From: Pelagibacterales bacterium SAG-MED31
GTDB lineage: Bacteria > Pseudomonadota > Alphaproteobacteria > HIMB59 > GCA-002718135
DNA length: 37,127 nucleotides
Direction: 5' to 3'
NCBI GenBank assembly: GCA_014653715.1
Contig: JACWEB010000008.1
Location: 1-37,127 of the forward strand
Positions within the stretch are counted from its first letter, which is position 1. Every line of letters begins with the position of its first letter. The position numbers were made by a program, and so were the translations under genes. The notes under the pieces were generated by a model. That model was not told where the DNA came from and ran no database searches. It was given only the letters and a program-made list of their open reading frames with translations. Shown piece by piece: positions 17,253 to 24,520 of the stretch.

Positions 17253-17429
17253 TTAAATTTTTCTTAGAGTCCAACCATACCTTTCAGAATAGTATGCTTT
17301 AGCGTTATCAACTAAATCAAAATTAATTGCTGAGTCTAGTGATTTTTGCACAACTTTTTTTCCAATGTATGTTTCGATATAATTTTTTTCAGATTTAGTT
17401 ATTTCTGACGATTTTTTTTTATTTTTCAT
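17253..17429 (-). CDS. Possible small protein of 58 residues, unrecognised
   Basis: On the complement, an ATG at 17427-17429 opens a 58-codon frame ending at TAA (17253-17255). The product is charged and non-membrane: a Lys-rich start (MKNKKKSS), then KNYIETYIGKKV, a short polar middle and the tail YSERYGWTLRKI. I recognise no family. It is the only open frame of note in the 331-base gap and would be cotranscribed with the aldo/keto reductase, divergent from the ScfR-type regulator. No SD is visible, and operator-like repeats lie just upstream. Coding status is uncertain. Confidence 0.4.
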   Translation of the reverse strand: MKNKKKSSEITKSEKNYIETYIGKKVVQKSLDSAINFDLVDNAKAYYSERYGWTLRKI

Positions 17430-17541
17430 AATTTACATATTTTACATTTAGAAAAATAATGCAAGAAAATACTGGAAAATATAGGTAAATATTGTAAAGT
17501 TAGTATTTATATAATATGTAATTTTGTAAACCTTGTAAATT
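17430..17541. promoter_or_regulatory. Operator-rich divergent intergenic region next to the ScfR-type regulator
   Basis: TGTAAA elements occur in pairs with a 9-base period: TGTAAA-CCT-TGTAAA at 17525-17539, GGTAAA-TAT-TGTAAA at 17484-17498, and the same pair reversed, TTTACA-TAT-TTTACA, at 17432-17446. The rightmost pair ends two bases before the regulator ATG, suggesting autorepression. The leftmost lies just upstream of the small gene. The related regulator RamB, as I recall, binds TTTGCAAA-like sites, and TTTGTAAA here is one base off. Confidence 0.6.
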
Positions 17542-18981
17542 ATGGAAATTAGTGAAATTTCAAATATTGGATCAAAAATTAGAAAAGAAAGAAGAAGTCT
17601 AGGTCTTTCTCAATCCGAACTATCAAAAAAATTAGATATTTCAGCTAGCTACTTGAATTTACTAGAAAGTGGCAGAAGAACGATAACTGTTCCTCTCTTA
17701 ATTAAGGTTGGTAGTGAGCTAGGACTGTCTTTAAAAGATCTAACTTTAGAGAGTAACCAAAGAATTTTATCAGATGTTATGGATGTTTTAAGTAATGAGA
17801 TATTTGAGGATCTTGACATTACAAATCAAGAAACTACAGAATTTATAAGTAATAACCAAAACATTGCCAAAGCATTGCTAACTCTAAATGATATTCATAA
17901 ATCTTTTAAAGAAGATATGCAAAATAGATTGGAGTCAATGGATGTAAATTCAACTATTGTTGAAAATCCAAGTCGTTTACCTGTTGAAATTGTTTCAGAC
18001 TTTTTACAAGATAATAAAAATTATTTTAATCAAATAGAATTATCATCAGAAACGATTAGAAAAAAAGCAGGATTAGATAATGGGCATAATATTGGCTCAG
18101 GATTAAAACTAACAAACTATCTTAAGGAAAAGTATCAAATCTCAGTTGAGATTGTTCCAGCAAGTGAAGAGTTAAAATCTGTACGTAGATTTGATAAAAA
18201 AAACAATAAATTACAATTATCAGAAATGCTTACTTACACCTCAAGAAATTTTCATTTAGCCTATCAAGTGGCATTTGTTGAATCAGATGATGTAATTGAA
18301 GAAATTGTAAATGCAAATAAAATAGACTCAGAAGAAGTTAAGCCTCTTCTAAAAATTTCTTTATTAAACTACTTTGCATCGGCGATACTTATGCCTTATG
18401 ATGATTTCTTAACTAATGCAAAAAAAAATAAGTATGATGTTGAAATATTAATGCATCATTATGCATGTAGTTTTGAGCAAGTTACTCATAGATTAACAAA
18501 TTTACAGAAACCAGGTAATGAAGGAGTTCCTTTTCATTTTTTAAAAACTGACATTGCTGGTAATGTTTCTAAAAGGTTTTCATTATCAGGTATTCATATT
18601 CCTAGACACGGTGGCTCATGCCCTCGTTGGAATGTTTATATTGCCTTTCTAAATCCAGGTAAAATACATCCTCAAATTTCAAGAATGCCTGATGGAAAAA
18701 TTTATTTTTGTATTGCACGAGCATTTGAAAAAGGTATCGAGAAACATGGTATGCCAAAAAGTTTTGTTTCAATAGGTCTTGGATGTGATGTAAAATATGC
18801 CAAAGATTTAATTTATTCTGAAGGAATGGATATTGGAAACAAAAAACTACAAACCCCAATTGGTGTTTCATGTAGAATATGCCCTAGAATTGATTGCCAA
18901 CAAAGAGCTTTTCCACCTATAGACAAAGAACTAAAATTAGATATTAACTTTAGAGGCACAAGTCCTTACGTAACACTCTAA
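17542..18981 (+). CDS. XRE-family regulator of the ScfR/RamB type (HTH, IrrE-like and DUF2083 domains)
   Basis: The protein has 479 residues. Residues 8-65 form a Cro/CI helix-turn-helix (GLSQSELSKKL, SASYLNLLESGRRT). The middle has an IrrE-like region without an intact HExxH, and the C-terminal third (from about 330) is DUF2083, with HIPRHGGSCPRWN and CRICPRIDCQQRAFPP. Proteins with this order regulate short-chain acyl-CoA or acetate metabolism, for example RamB of Corynebacterium. Here it may sense a CoA intermediate of carnitine breakdown; BKACE uses acetyl-CoA and releases acetoacetate. Cys415, 444, 447 and 452 could bind metal. Its stop overlaps the convergent reductase gene by 4 bases. 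Confidence 0.85.
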   Translation: MEISEISNIGSKIRKERRSLGLSQSELSKKLDISASYLNLLESGRRTITVPLLIKVGSELGLSLKDLTLESNQRILSDVMDVLSNEIFEDLDITNQETTEFISNNQNIAKALLTLNDIHKSFKEDMQNRLESMDVNSTIVENPSRLPVEIVSDFLQDNKNYFNQIELSSETIRKKAGLDNGHNIGSGLKLTNYLKEKYQISVEIVPASEELKSVRRFDKKNNKLQLSEMLTYTSRNFHLAYQVAFVESDDVIEEIVNANKIDSEEVKPLLKISLLNYFASAILMPYDDFLTNAKKNKYDVEILMHHYACSFEQVTHRLTNLQKPGNEGVPFHFLKTDIAGNVSKRFSLSGIHIPRHGGSCPRWNVYIAFLNPGKIHPQISRMPDGKIYFCIARAFEKGIEKHGMPKSFVSIGLGCDVKYAKDLIYSEGMDIGNKKLQTPIGVSCRICPRIDCQQRAFPPIDKELKLDINFRGTSPYVTL

Positions 18982-19985
18982 ATTTTTACAAGCATTTTTC
19001 CAATATTTTTACCGTTTAATAAATCTACGAAAGCTTTAGGTGCTTTACTTAAGCCTTCGTAAATTGTTTCTTTTGAAACAATTTTTTTATTTTTTAACCA
19101 TTCTGACATATCATTTTGAAAATTTTCTGAGTCATTATCATGATCAAAAATTAAAAATCCCTTAATAGTTAATCTTTTTACAAGTACATGAGCTATGTTT
19201 TTTAATCCTTCAGGTGTTTTAGTTGAATTCATTTGTGAAATTCTTCCACAAATTACAATTCTGCCATAATTTTTCATTCTAAAAATAGCTGCTTCAAGAA
19301 AATCTCCTCCAACATTATCAAAATACAAATCAAATCCATCTGGCATTACCTCTTTTAATTTTATGACTAAATTATCTACTTTTTTATAATTAAACGCATG
19401 ATCAACATTCAATTCATTTTTAAGCCAATCTACTTTTTCATCTGAGCCTGTACTAGCAACAACTTTGCAACCATGTAATTTTGCTATCTGACAAACTAAA
19501 GAACCAACACTTCCTCCAGCGGCAGATACTAAAACTGTTTGATTTTTTTTAAGTTTCCCAATTTTAAAAAGACCAGTATATGCTGTTTGGCCAGTCATCC
19601 CTAAAGGTCCTAGGTATGATTGTAATGCAAAATTATTTGGTTTTATTTTACTTAAATTGTTATCTGCATTAACAAATTTATCTCTCCAACCATAATTACT
19701 TAATACGTATTCACCAACTTCAAAAATACTTGAATTGGTTTTTTTTACGATACCTATTGCAGCTCCTTCCATTGGCTCACCAATAACAAATGGTTCTTTA
19801 TAATTTTTCTTTTCAGTCATTCTTGCACGCATGTATGGATCAACAGATAACCATAGATTATTTACTAATACATCATTACTATTAGATAAATTTATTTCTT
19901 GCTCTTTGATCATAAAGTCATCTTCACTTGGCAATCCCATAGGCACATAGTTTTTTAATGCTATATATTTACTTTTTTGAACCAT
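18978..19985 (-). CDS. Zinc-independent MDR-family NADP-dependent oxidoreductase
   Basis: The protein has 335 residues. It belongs to the medium-chain reductase group of 2-alkenal/curcumin reductases. The N-terminal half has LSVDPYMRARM, the NADPH fold has VLVSAAGGSVGS followed by GCKVVAST, and the C-terminal half has YFDNVGGDFLEAA and GRIVICGRIS. No zinc-binding Cys cluster is present. It is the last gene of the operon with the carnitine dehydrogenase, one base downstream. A side activity such as reduction of reactive enones is possible, but its role in carnitine catabolism is not established. Confidence 0.85.
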   Translation of the reverse strand: MVQKSKYIALKNYVPMGLPSEDDFMIKEQEINLSNSNDVLVNNLWLSVDPYMRARMTEKKNYKEPFVIGEPMEGAAIGIVKKTNSSIFEVGEYVLSNYGWRDKFVNADNNLSKIKPNNFALQSYLGPLGMTGQTAYTGLFKIGKLKKNQTVLVSAAGGSVGSLVCQIAKLHGCKVVASTGSDEKVDWLKNELNVDHAFNYKKVDNLVIKLKEVMPDGFDLYFDNVGGDFLEAAIFRMKNYGRIVICGRISQMNSTKTPEGLKNIAHVLVKRLTIKGFLIFDHDNDSENFQNDMSEWLKNKKIVSKETIYEGLSKAPKAFVDLLNGKNIGKMLVKI

Positions 19986-19986
19986 A

Positions 19987-20922
19987 CTAAGCTTTATATT
20001 TCTTTAATAATTTTTGTAAATCGATTAAAAAATTATCTCTTAAATTGGCTAGATTTTTAATAGATTTTTTATTGGATTGAATTTTTGTGCCTTCTATAAT
20101 TTTTTTCTTTAGACTATTTGTTAATTTTGGCGCCTTAAGCTTTGTCCAAGGTAATTTTAAAGCAGGACCAAATTGTTCTAGCATATGCTTCATGCCCATT
20201 TCACCACCTGCTAAATGAAAAGTTAAAAAAGTACCCATTAAAGACCATCTCAGACCAGGTCCGTAAATTATGGCGTCATCTAAATCTTTTGTAGATGCAA
20301 ATCCTTCATTAATTATATGCAATGATTCTCTCCACATAGATTCTTGTAATCGGTCAGATAAATATCCTGGTAACTCCTTTTTTAAAATCAATGTTTTCAT
20401 ACCGATTTTGGTATAAAATTTATTTGCTTTTAAAATAATTTTTTTAGCTGTTTTTTTACCTGGTACTATTTCTACTAAAGGTAAAAGATAAACTGGATTA
20501 AAAGGATGTGCTATTAATACCCTTTCTGGATTTTTTGCTTTGGATTGTATTCTAGAAGGTAATAGTCCTGATGAACTAGAAGCAATAATTGAGTTTTTTT
20601 TAGTATGTATACTTATTTCCTTTATTATCTTTATTTTCAATTTCTCATTTTCTGGAGTATTTTCTTGTATTAGATCTGCGTCAGATACAGCTTCTTTTAT
20701 TGAACTGCAAAATTTTAATTGATTATTTATATTAATATTATTTTTATAATATTTTTTTAATAAAGGTGATGTTCTTTTCAGTTCATCTAATAAAAATTTT
20801 TTTTGTTTATCACTTGGATCAAAAATTTTAATATGTTTTTTATTAAATAAAAATCTTAATATCCATCCAGTGCCTATAACTCCAGTTCCAACAACTGCAA
20901 TTTTATTTATAGAGGATTGCAT
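19987..20922 (-). CDS. lcdH: L-carnitine dehydrogenase (carnitine 3-dehydrogenase)
   Basis: The protein has 311 residues, the expected length. It is a 3-hydroxyacyl-CoA-dehydrogenase-fold enzyme that oxidises L-carnitine with NAD+ to 3-dehydrocarnitine. The NAD site is GTGVIGTGW (12-20), IQENTPENEKLK follows, then SSSSGL (from 115) and the catalytic His139 in AHPFNPVYLLPLVEIVPG. The region RLQESMWRESLHI and the YGPGLRWSLMGTF / HLAGGEMGMKHM stretch is characteristic of carnitine dehydrogenases and not of fatty acid FadB-type enzymes. It sits one base from the BKACE gene, the next pathway step, which strongly supports the call. Confidence 0.9.
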   Translation of the reverse strand: MQSSINKIAVVGTGVIGTGWILRFLFNKKHIKIFDPSDKQKKFLLDELKRTSPLLKKYYKNNININNQLKFCSSIKEAVSDADLIQENTPENEKLKIKIIKEISIHTKKNSIIASSSSGLLPSRIQSKAKNPERVLIAHPFNPVYLLPLVEIVPGKKTAKKIILKANKFYTKIGMKTLILKKELPGYLSDRLQESMWRESLHIINEGFASTKDLDDAIIYGPGLRWSLMGTFLTFHLAGGEMGMKHMLEQFGPALKLPWTKLKAPKLTNSLKKKIIEGTKIQSNKKSIKNLANLRDNFLIDLQKLLKKYKA

Positions 20923-20923
20923 T

Positions 20924-21814
20924 TTAAAATTGTTTTTTTATGTTTAATTTTTTTCTTGCTTGTTCTGGGTTAAGAATTTTTGAACCAAGATCACTTATGA
21001 TTCTTGCTGCTTTTTCAACTAATTGAGCATTTGATGCAAGCACTCCTTTTTCTAAATATAAATTATCTTCTAATCCCACTCTAACATTACCACCTAAAAT
21101 AACAGATTGTGCAACCATAGGCATTTGATATTTTCCAATGCCAAATCCAGCCCAGTTAGCTTCATCTGGTATCATATCTGCCATGACTTTCATTGAAGCT
21201 GTATTTGCAGGTGATCCCCAGGGTATACCTAAACAGATTTGATATAAAGGAGGTGAGTCAACTAATTCTTCTTTATAAAGCTGATTAGCAAACCATAAAT
21301 GCCCCATTTCAAAAGCCTCCATTTCTGGTTTTATTCCTAAGTCTTGCATTTTTTTTGCTGCAGCTCTCAATTGAACGGGAGTATGAATAAAGGTCATATT
21401 TGCGTCACCAAAGTTTAATGAACCGCAGTCCAATGTACAAATCTCTGGTAATAATTCTTCAACATGCTCAAGTCTGTCTAAAGCATGTATCATATCTGTG
21501 TTTGGACCAACTGGATTAAGTGGATCTTTACCTTCCCCAACTTCAAAATCACCCCCCATACCAGTTGTAAAATTAATAATTACATCAGTATCTGAAGAAC
21601 GAATTCTATCTGCAACCTCTTTGTAGTATTCTAATTTTCTACTTGGTTTCCCATCTGGTTCTCGTACATGAATGTGCGCAACTGCCGCCCCAGCTTTAGC
21701 AGCTTCAATAGATGCTTCTGCAATTTGTTTTGGTGTAATAGGCAAATCAGGGTGTTTACTGACAGTATCCCCAGATCCTGTTACAGCACAACTAATTATA
21801 ACTTCATTATTCAT
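20924..21814 (-). CDS. 3-dehydrocarnitine cleavage enzyme (BKACE, DUF849 family)
   Basis: The protein has 296 residues. Beta-keto acid cleavage enzymes are Zn-dependent and transfer from acetyl-CoA. Zn ligands are His47 and His49 ([10 protein letters not shown]) and Glu249 ([11 protein letters not shown]), equivalent to the His-x-His/Glu set of Kce. [20 protein letters not shown] and GHLWFANQL are typical. Next to lcdH, the expected reaction is 3-dehydrocarnitine plus acetyl-CoA giving betainyl-CoA and acetoacetate, as known for carnitine-associated BKACEs. It is the first gene of a leftward three-gene operon and is divergent from the thioesterase gene, with 43 bases between them. Confidence 0.9.
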   Translation of the reverse strand: MNNEVIISCAVTGSGDTVSKHPDLPITPKQIAEASIEAAKAGAAVAHIHVREPDGKPSRKLEYYKEVADRIRSSDTDVIINFTTGMGGDFEVGEGKDPLNPVGPNTDMIHALDRLEHVEELLPEICTLDCGSLNFGDANMTFIHTPVQLRAAAKKMQDLGIKPEMEAFEMGHLWFANQLYKEELVDSPPLYQICLGIPWGSPANTASMKVMADMIPDEANWAGFGIGKYQMPMVAQSVILGGNVRVGLEDNLYLEKGVLASNAQLVEKAARIISDLGSKILNPEQARKKLNIKKQF

Positions 21815-21842
21815 TTTTCTTAAAAAATGATGTATCTCAGTT

Positions 21843-21848
21843 AGAGGA
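21843..21848 (+). promoter_or_regulatory. Shine-Dalgarno supporting the GTG start of the thioesterase
   Basis: AGAGGA lies 9 bases before the GTG at 21858-21860 in the 43-base divergent gap. It supports the GTG as start; no upstream ATG fits the family length better. Confidence 0.5.
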
Positions 21849-21857
21849 AATTAACAA

Positions 21858-22325
21858 GTGTCTATATATCTAAAAACTGGAAAAGTGCTCCCCGAGTGGA
21901 CTGACTATAATGGTCACATGAATTTAGCTTTTTATATTCATCTTTTTGACTCTTCATGGGAAGTACTATTGGAGAAGTTTAACATTGGAGAAAATTCAGC
22001 AAAAAATGAAAAGAGAACTACTTTTGCTGTTGAGTCTCACACTACTTATGACATGGAAGTAAAAGTTAATGATGAAGTGGATATGAATCTGATTTTTTTA
22101 GACTTTGATAAAAAAAGATTAGTTTACAAATTAGAAATGATACACAAAAAAGAAAAATATTTAGCTTCCACGACTGAAGTTTGTTCTTTGTATGTTGATT
22201 TAAATTCAAGAAGAGTTACTGAGTTTGATGATAATAAAAGAGACTTAATTCAATCTTTTGTTGATGAAAATAAAGATAAATTTAATTCAGAAAATTTAAA
22301 TTTAATAAATAAACTAAAAAAATAA
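21858..22325 (+). CDS. Betainyl-CoA thioesterase (hotdog fold, 4HBT type)
   Basis: The protein has 155 residues. It has the 4-hydroxybenzoyl-CoA thioesterase-like hotdog fold with catalytic Asp16 in EWTDYNGHMN, the usual start of the central helix, followed by AFYIHLFD. Single-domain thioesterases next to carnitine dehydrogenase and BKACE hydrolyse betainyl-CoA to glycine betaine and CoA; in some bacteria this domain is fused to the dehydrogenase. Here it is a separate gene on the opposite strand. Start is GTG with an SD. Its TAA is directly followed by the stop of the convergent HD gene. Confidence 0.85.
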   Translation: MSIYLKTGKVLPEWTDYNGHMNLAFYIHLFDSSWEVLLEKFNIGENSAKNEKRTTFAVESHTTYDMEVKVNDEVDMNLIFLDFDKKRLVYKLEMIHKKEKYLASTTEVCSLYVDLNSRRVTEFDDNKRDLIQSFVDENKDKFNSENLNLINKLKK

Positions 22326-22895
22326 TTAAAGACCCAGATAAACGTGTTTGTGTGGTTCTCTATCAAATATTCTGTGAACCATTGGTATAAATTCTTCTAA
22401 TTTTATAGTATTATAAATAGGATCAAAAGAATTTTGATCATAAGTTTCACAAAATTTAATTGTATCATTATAAAAAGGATGTCCAATATATTTATCTCTT
22501 AAGTTTCTGTCCTGTCCATAATGGTGATTGTAATAATATGATTGAAACAGTCCATGCTGCTGAACAATCCAATGAGTTTTTTCAGTTACAAATGGTCTTA
22601 AAACTGCTGCAGAAATTTCAGCATGATTTAAAGGAGCTATTTCATCTCCAATATCATGAAGAAGAGATGCTACAATCATTTCTTCATCTGCATTATCTCT
22701 AAGTGCTCTTGAGGCAGCTTGTAACGAATGCTCCAATCTAGAAATTTTATAACCACCCAATGATGAATTAAGATTTTTTAAGATACGAATTACTCTCTCT
22801 GCTGTACCTTCAATATATTTATCTTCAAATTTTGCTAAAAGGTCATAATCTTCTTTATCACCATCTTTCATTTCAACAAATTTTACTTTTTCCAT
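22326..22895 (-). CDS. HD-domain mixed-valent diiron oxygenase-like protein (PhnZ/TmpB/MIOX relatives)
   Basis: The protein has 189 residues. The motif SRLEHSLQAASRA with His56, SLLHDIGD with His80-Asp81, then His91, His114 (QQHG) and Asp153 (CETYDQNSFDP) give the six-ligand diiron set of the oxygenase branch of HD proteins. The block LEHSLQ-16 residues-SLLHD closely matches PhnZ. PhnZ and TmpB cleave the C-P bond of 1-hydroxyphosphonates; TmpB yields glycine betaine. By hand alignment the PhnZ pair Tyr24/Glu27 is not conserved (Leu/Tyr here), so the substrate may differ. It ends the aminotransferase-MFS-GNAT operon. A plain phosphohydrolase is less likely. Confidence 0.75.
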   Translation of the reverse strand: MEKVKFVEMKDGDKEDYDLLAKFEDKYIEGTAERVIRILKNLNSSLGGYKISRLEHSLQAASRALRDNADEEMIVASLLHDIGDEIAPLNHAEISAAVLRPFVTEKTHWIVQQHGLFQSYYYNHHYGQDRNLRDKYIGHPFYNDTIKFCETYDQNSFDPIYNTIKLEEFIPMVHRIFDREPHKHVYLGL

Positions 22896-22896
22896 C

Positions 22897-23346
22897 TTAA
22901 GTCTCTAAATAATAATTATAATATTCTTTGTCTCTTTCATAATCAAGCAATTCATATAAGGATTGAGCTTTTTTGTTGTTAATGCCCGTAGATAATTCAA
23001 TTATTTTTATTCTTTTTTTTATCGCGTAATCTTTTGCTTTTAACATTAGTTTTTTACCAATTCCTAATCTTCTATATTTTTTATCAACATACAGATCATA
23101 TAAAATTAATTTTTTATTAATATTTAATGAATCAAAAGTTTCATATAATTGAACAAATCCAGCCGCTTCAAATGATTTTGCGTAACAAATAAAAATAGTG
23201 GACTCTTTATTTAAAATTCTTTGCTTAATATAATTTGTTGATGCTTTTAGGTTTGATTTATACTTATAAAATTGTCTATATAAATCAAATAAGTGCCCAA
23301 CATCTTTAATGTGTTTAGAAGTTGCTTTTATAATTTTAATTCTCAT
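22897..23346 (-). CDS. GNAT-family N-acetyltransferase
   Basis: The protein has 149 residues. The acetyl-CoA pyrophosphate loop is YRRLGIGKKLM (motif A), preceded by LYDLYVDKK and followed by an ELSTGINNKKAQSLYEL block, typical of amino-group acetyltransferases. It overlaps the MFS gene by 11 bases and the HD gene follows one base later. The substrate is unknown; an amine handled by the neighbouring aminotransferase, or an aminophosphonate, would fit the context but neither is shown. Confidence 0.8.
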   Translation of the reverse strand: MRIKIIKATSKHIKDVGHLFDLYRQFYKYKSNLKASTNYIKQRILNKESTIFICYAKSFEAAGFVQLYETFDSLNINKKLILYDLYVDKKYRRLGIGKKLMLKAKDYAIKKRIKIIELSTGINNKKAQSLYELLDYERDKEYYNYYLET

Positions 23347-24520
23347 TTTTTTTTAACAATGATCTTATTATTCCAAATATTATACAAATAATTACAAAGC
23401 TTGACAAAGTATAAATAAAACCAGAGTTTCCATATATACTCATATTAAACCCAACTATGATTGGCCCTAAATACTCTCCTAATTCATAAATAATTATAAA
23501 GAGTGATGTAGCAAAAGCTATATCAGTCACTTTAATTCTCTCGCCTAAATAAGCGAGCGTTACAGTATAAAGGCTAGTAGATGCAAATCCACTTATCATT
23601 AAAGCAAGAATAATTAGATATGGATTTGAATTAGAAAAGTTTAATAATATTAACCAACAAATATGAGAGAATAGAAGTAAAAAAATAATTATTCTTTTAT
23701 TAAAATTATCAGATAAAGCTCCTATAAAAGGCTGACAGAGTACACCAAATATCCCGCCAACAAATATATACAAACCAATTTGTTTATCTGTAAATAAATC
23801 ATTAATCATAAAAGCTGGAAACAAAGCTAAAAAAGAGGAATCTTCTATTCCTGCGCAAAATATAGCAAAAAATACAAAAGGAGATATTGTAAGTATTGAG
23901 AATTTCATCTTAGAAGATTGTTTCGGAATAATAACTCGGTCAATAAATTTTTTTATACTTATTAGGCTTATAATTTTAAATCCTACAAGTATCATGCATA
24001 CTATTAAAGGTATCCTGCTAGATGTTCCCAGTATTCCAACAATCAATGGGCCAAGTGCCAATCCGGCTGTTACAGATGAATTATAAATACCTATAGATTT
24101 ACCTCTATTAGAATTATTGGATACAATATTAACCCAAGTATCCATTGTCATCCATGTTAGACCGCCCATAATACCAAATACAAAAAAACACATTGATAAA
24201 ATGATTGGATGTAAAAACTCAAGCATTAATATGATACATAACCCTTGGGTTGTAGCTGATATAAAAATTATTTTATAAAAACCAAATTTTTTTAAAAGTT
24301 TAGTGACAAAAAATCCTGAAAATATTAGCCCTAATGGACCAAAAGAAGCCACTGAACCAATTAGAAATTCTGAATAACCTGCATATTTTTGAAGTATTAC
24401 TAATACAGTATAAAAATAACTAATTATTATTCCTGTACAAAAAGCAACTAATGATAGATATTTTATACTTGAGTTTACAATATTGAAGTCTAAATAGTTC
24501 TTTAGACTATTTAAAATCAT
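23336..24520 (-). CDS. Major facilitator superfamily transporter
   Basis: This 394-residue protein has about 12 hydrophobic segments in two halves separated by a basic loop near residue 195. The loop after helix 2 reads GFFVTKLLKKFG, and the second-half equivalent is QPFIGALSDNFNKR, the MFS A-motif. The FGIMGGLTWMTMDTWVN stretch suggests the YcaD-like drug/metabolite branch. It overlaps the aminotransferase gene by 4 bases (ATGA), so they are translationally coupled; uptake or export of the aminotransferase substrate is plausible. Confidence 0.82.
   Translation of the reverse strand: MILNSLKNYLDFNIVNSSIKYLSLVAFCTGIIISYFYTVLVILQKYAGYSEFLIGSVASFGPLGLIFSGFFVTKLLKKFGFYKIIFISATTQGLCIILMLEFLHPIILSMCFFVFGIMGGLTWMTMDTWVNIVSNNSNRGKSIGIYNSSVTAGLALGPLIVGILGTSSRIPLIVCMILVGFKIISLISIKKFIDRVIIPKQSSKMKFSILTISPFVFFAIFCAGIEDSSFLALFPAFMINDLFTDKQIGLYIFVGGIFGVLCQPFIGALSDNFNKRIIIFLLLFSHICWLILLNFSNSNPYLIILALMISGFASTSLYTVTLAYLGERIKVTDIAFATSLFIIIYELGEYLGPIIVGFNMSIYGNSGFIYTLSSFVIICIIFGIIRSLLKKNEN

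Noticed and set aside
22326-22895. Generic HD phosphohydrolase
   Set aside because: The ligand set with LEHS upstream and CETYDQ downstream, at PhnZ-like spacing, fits the diiron oxygenase branch better than mononuclear phosphohydrolases.
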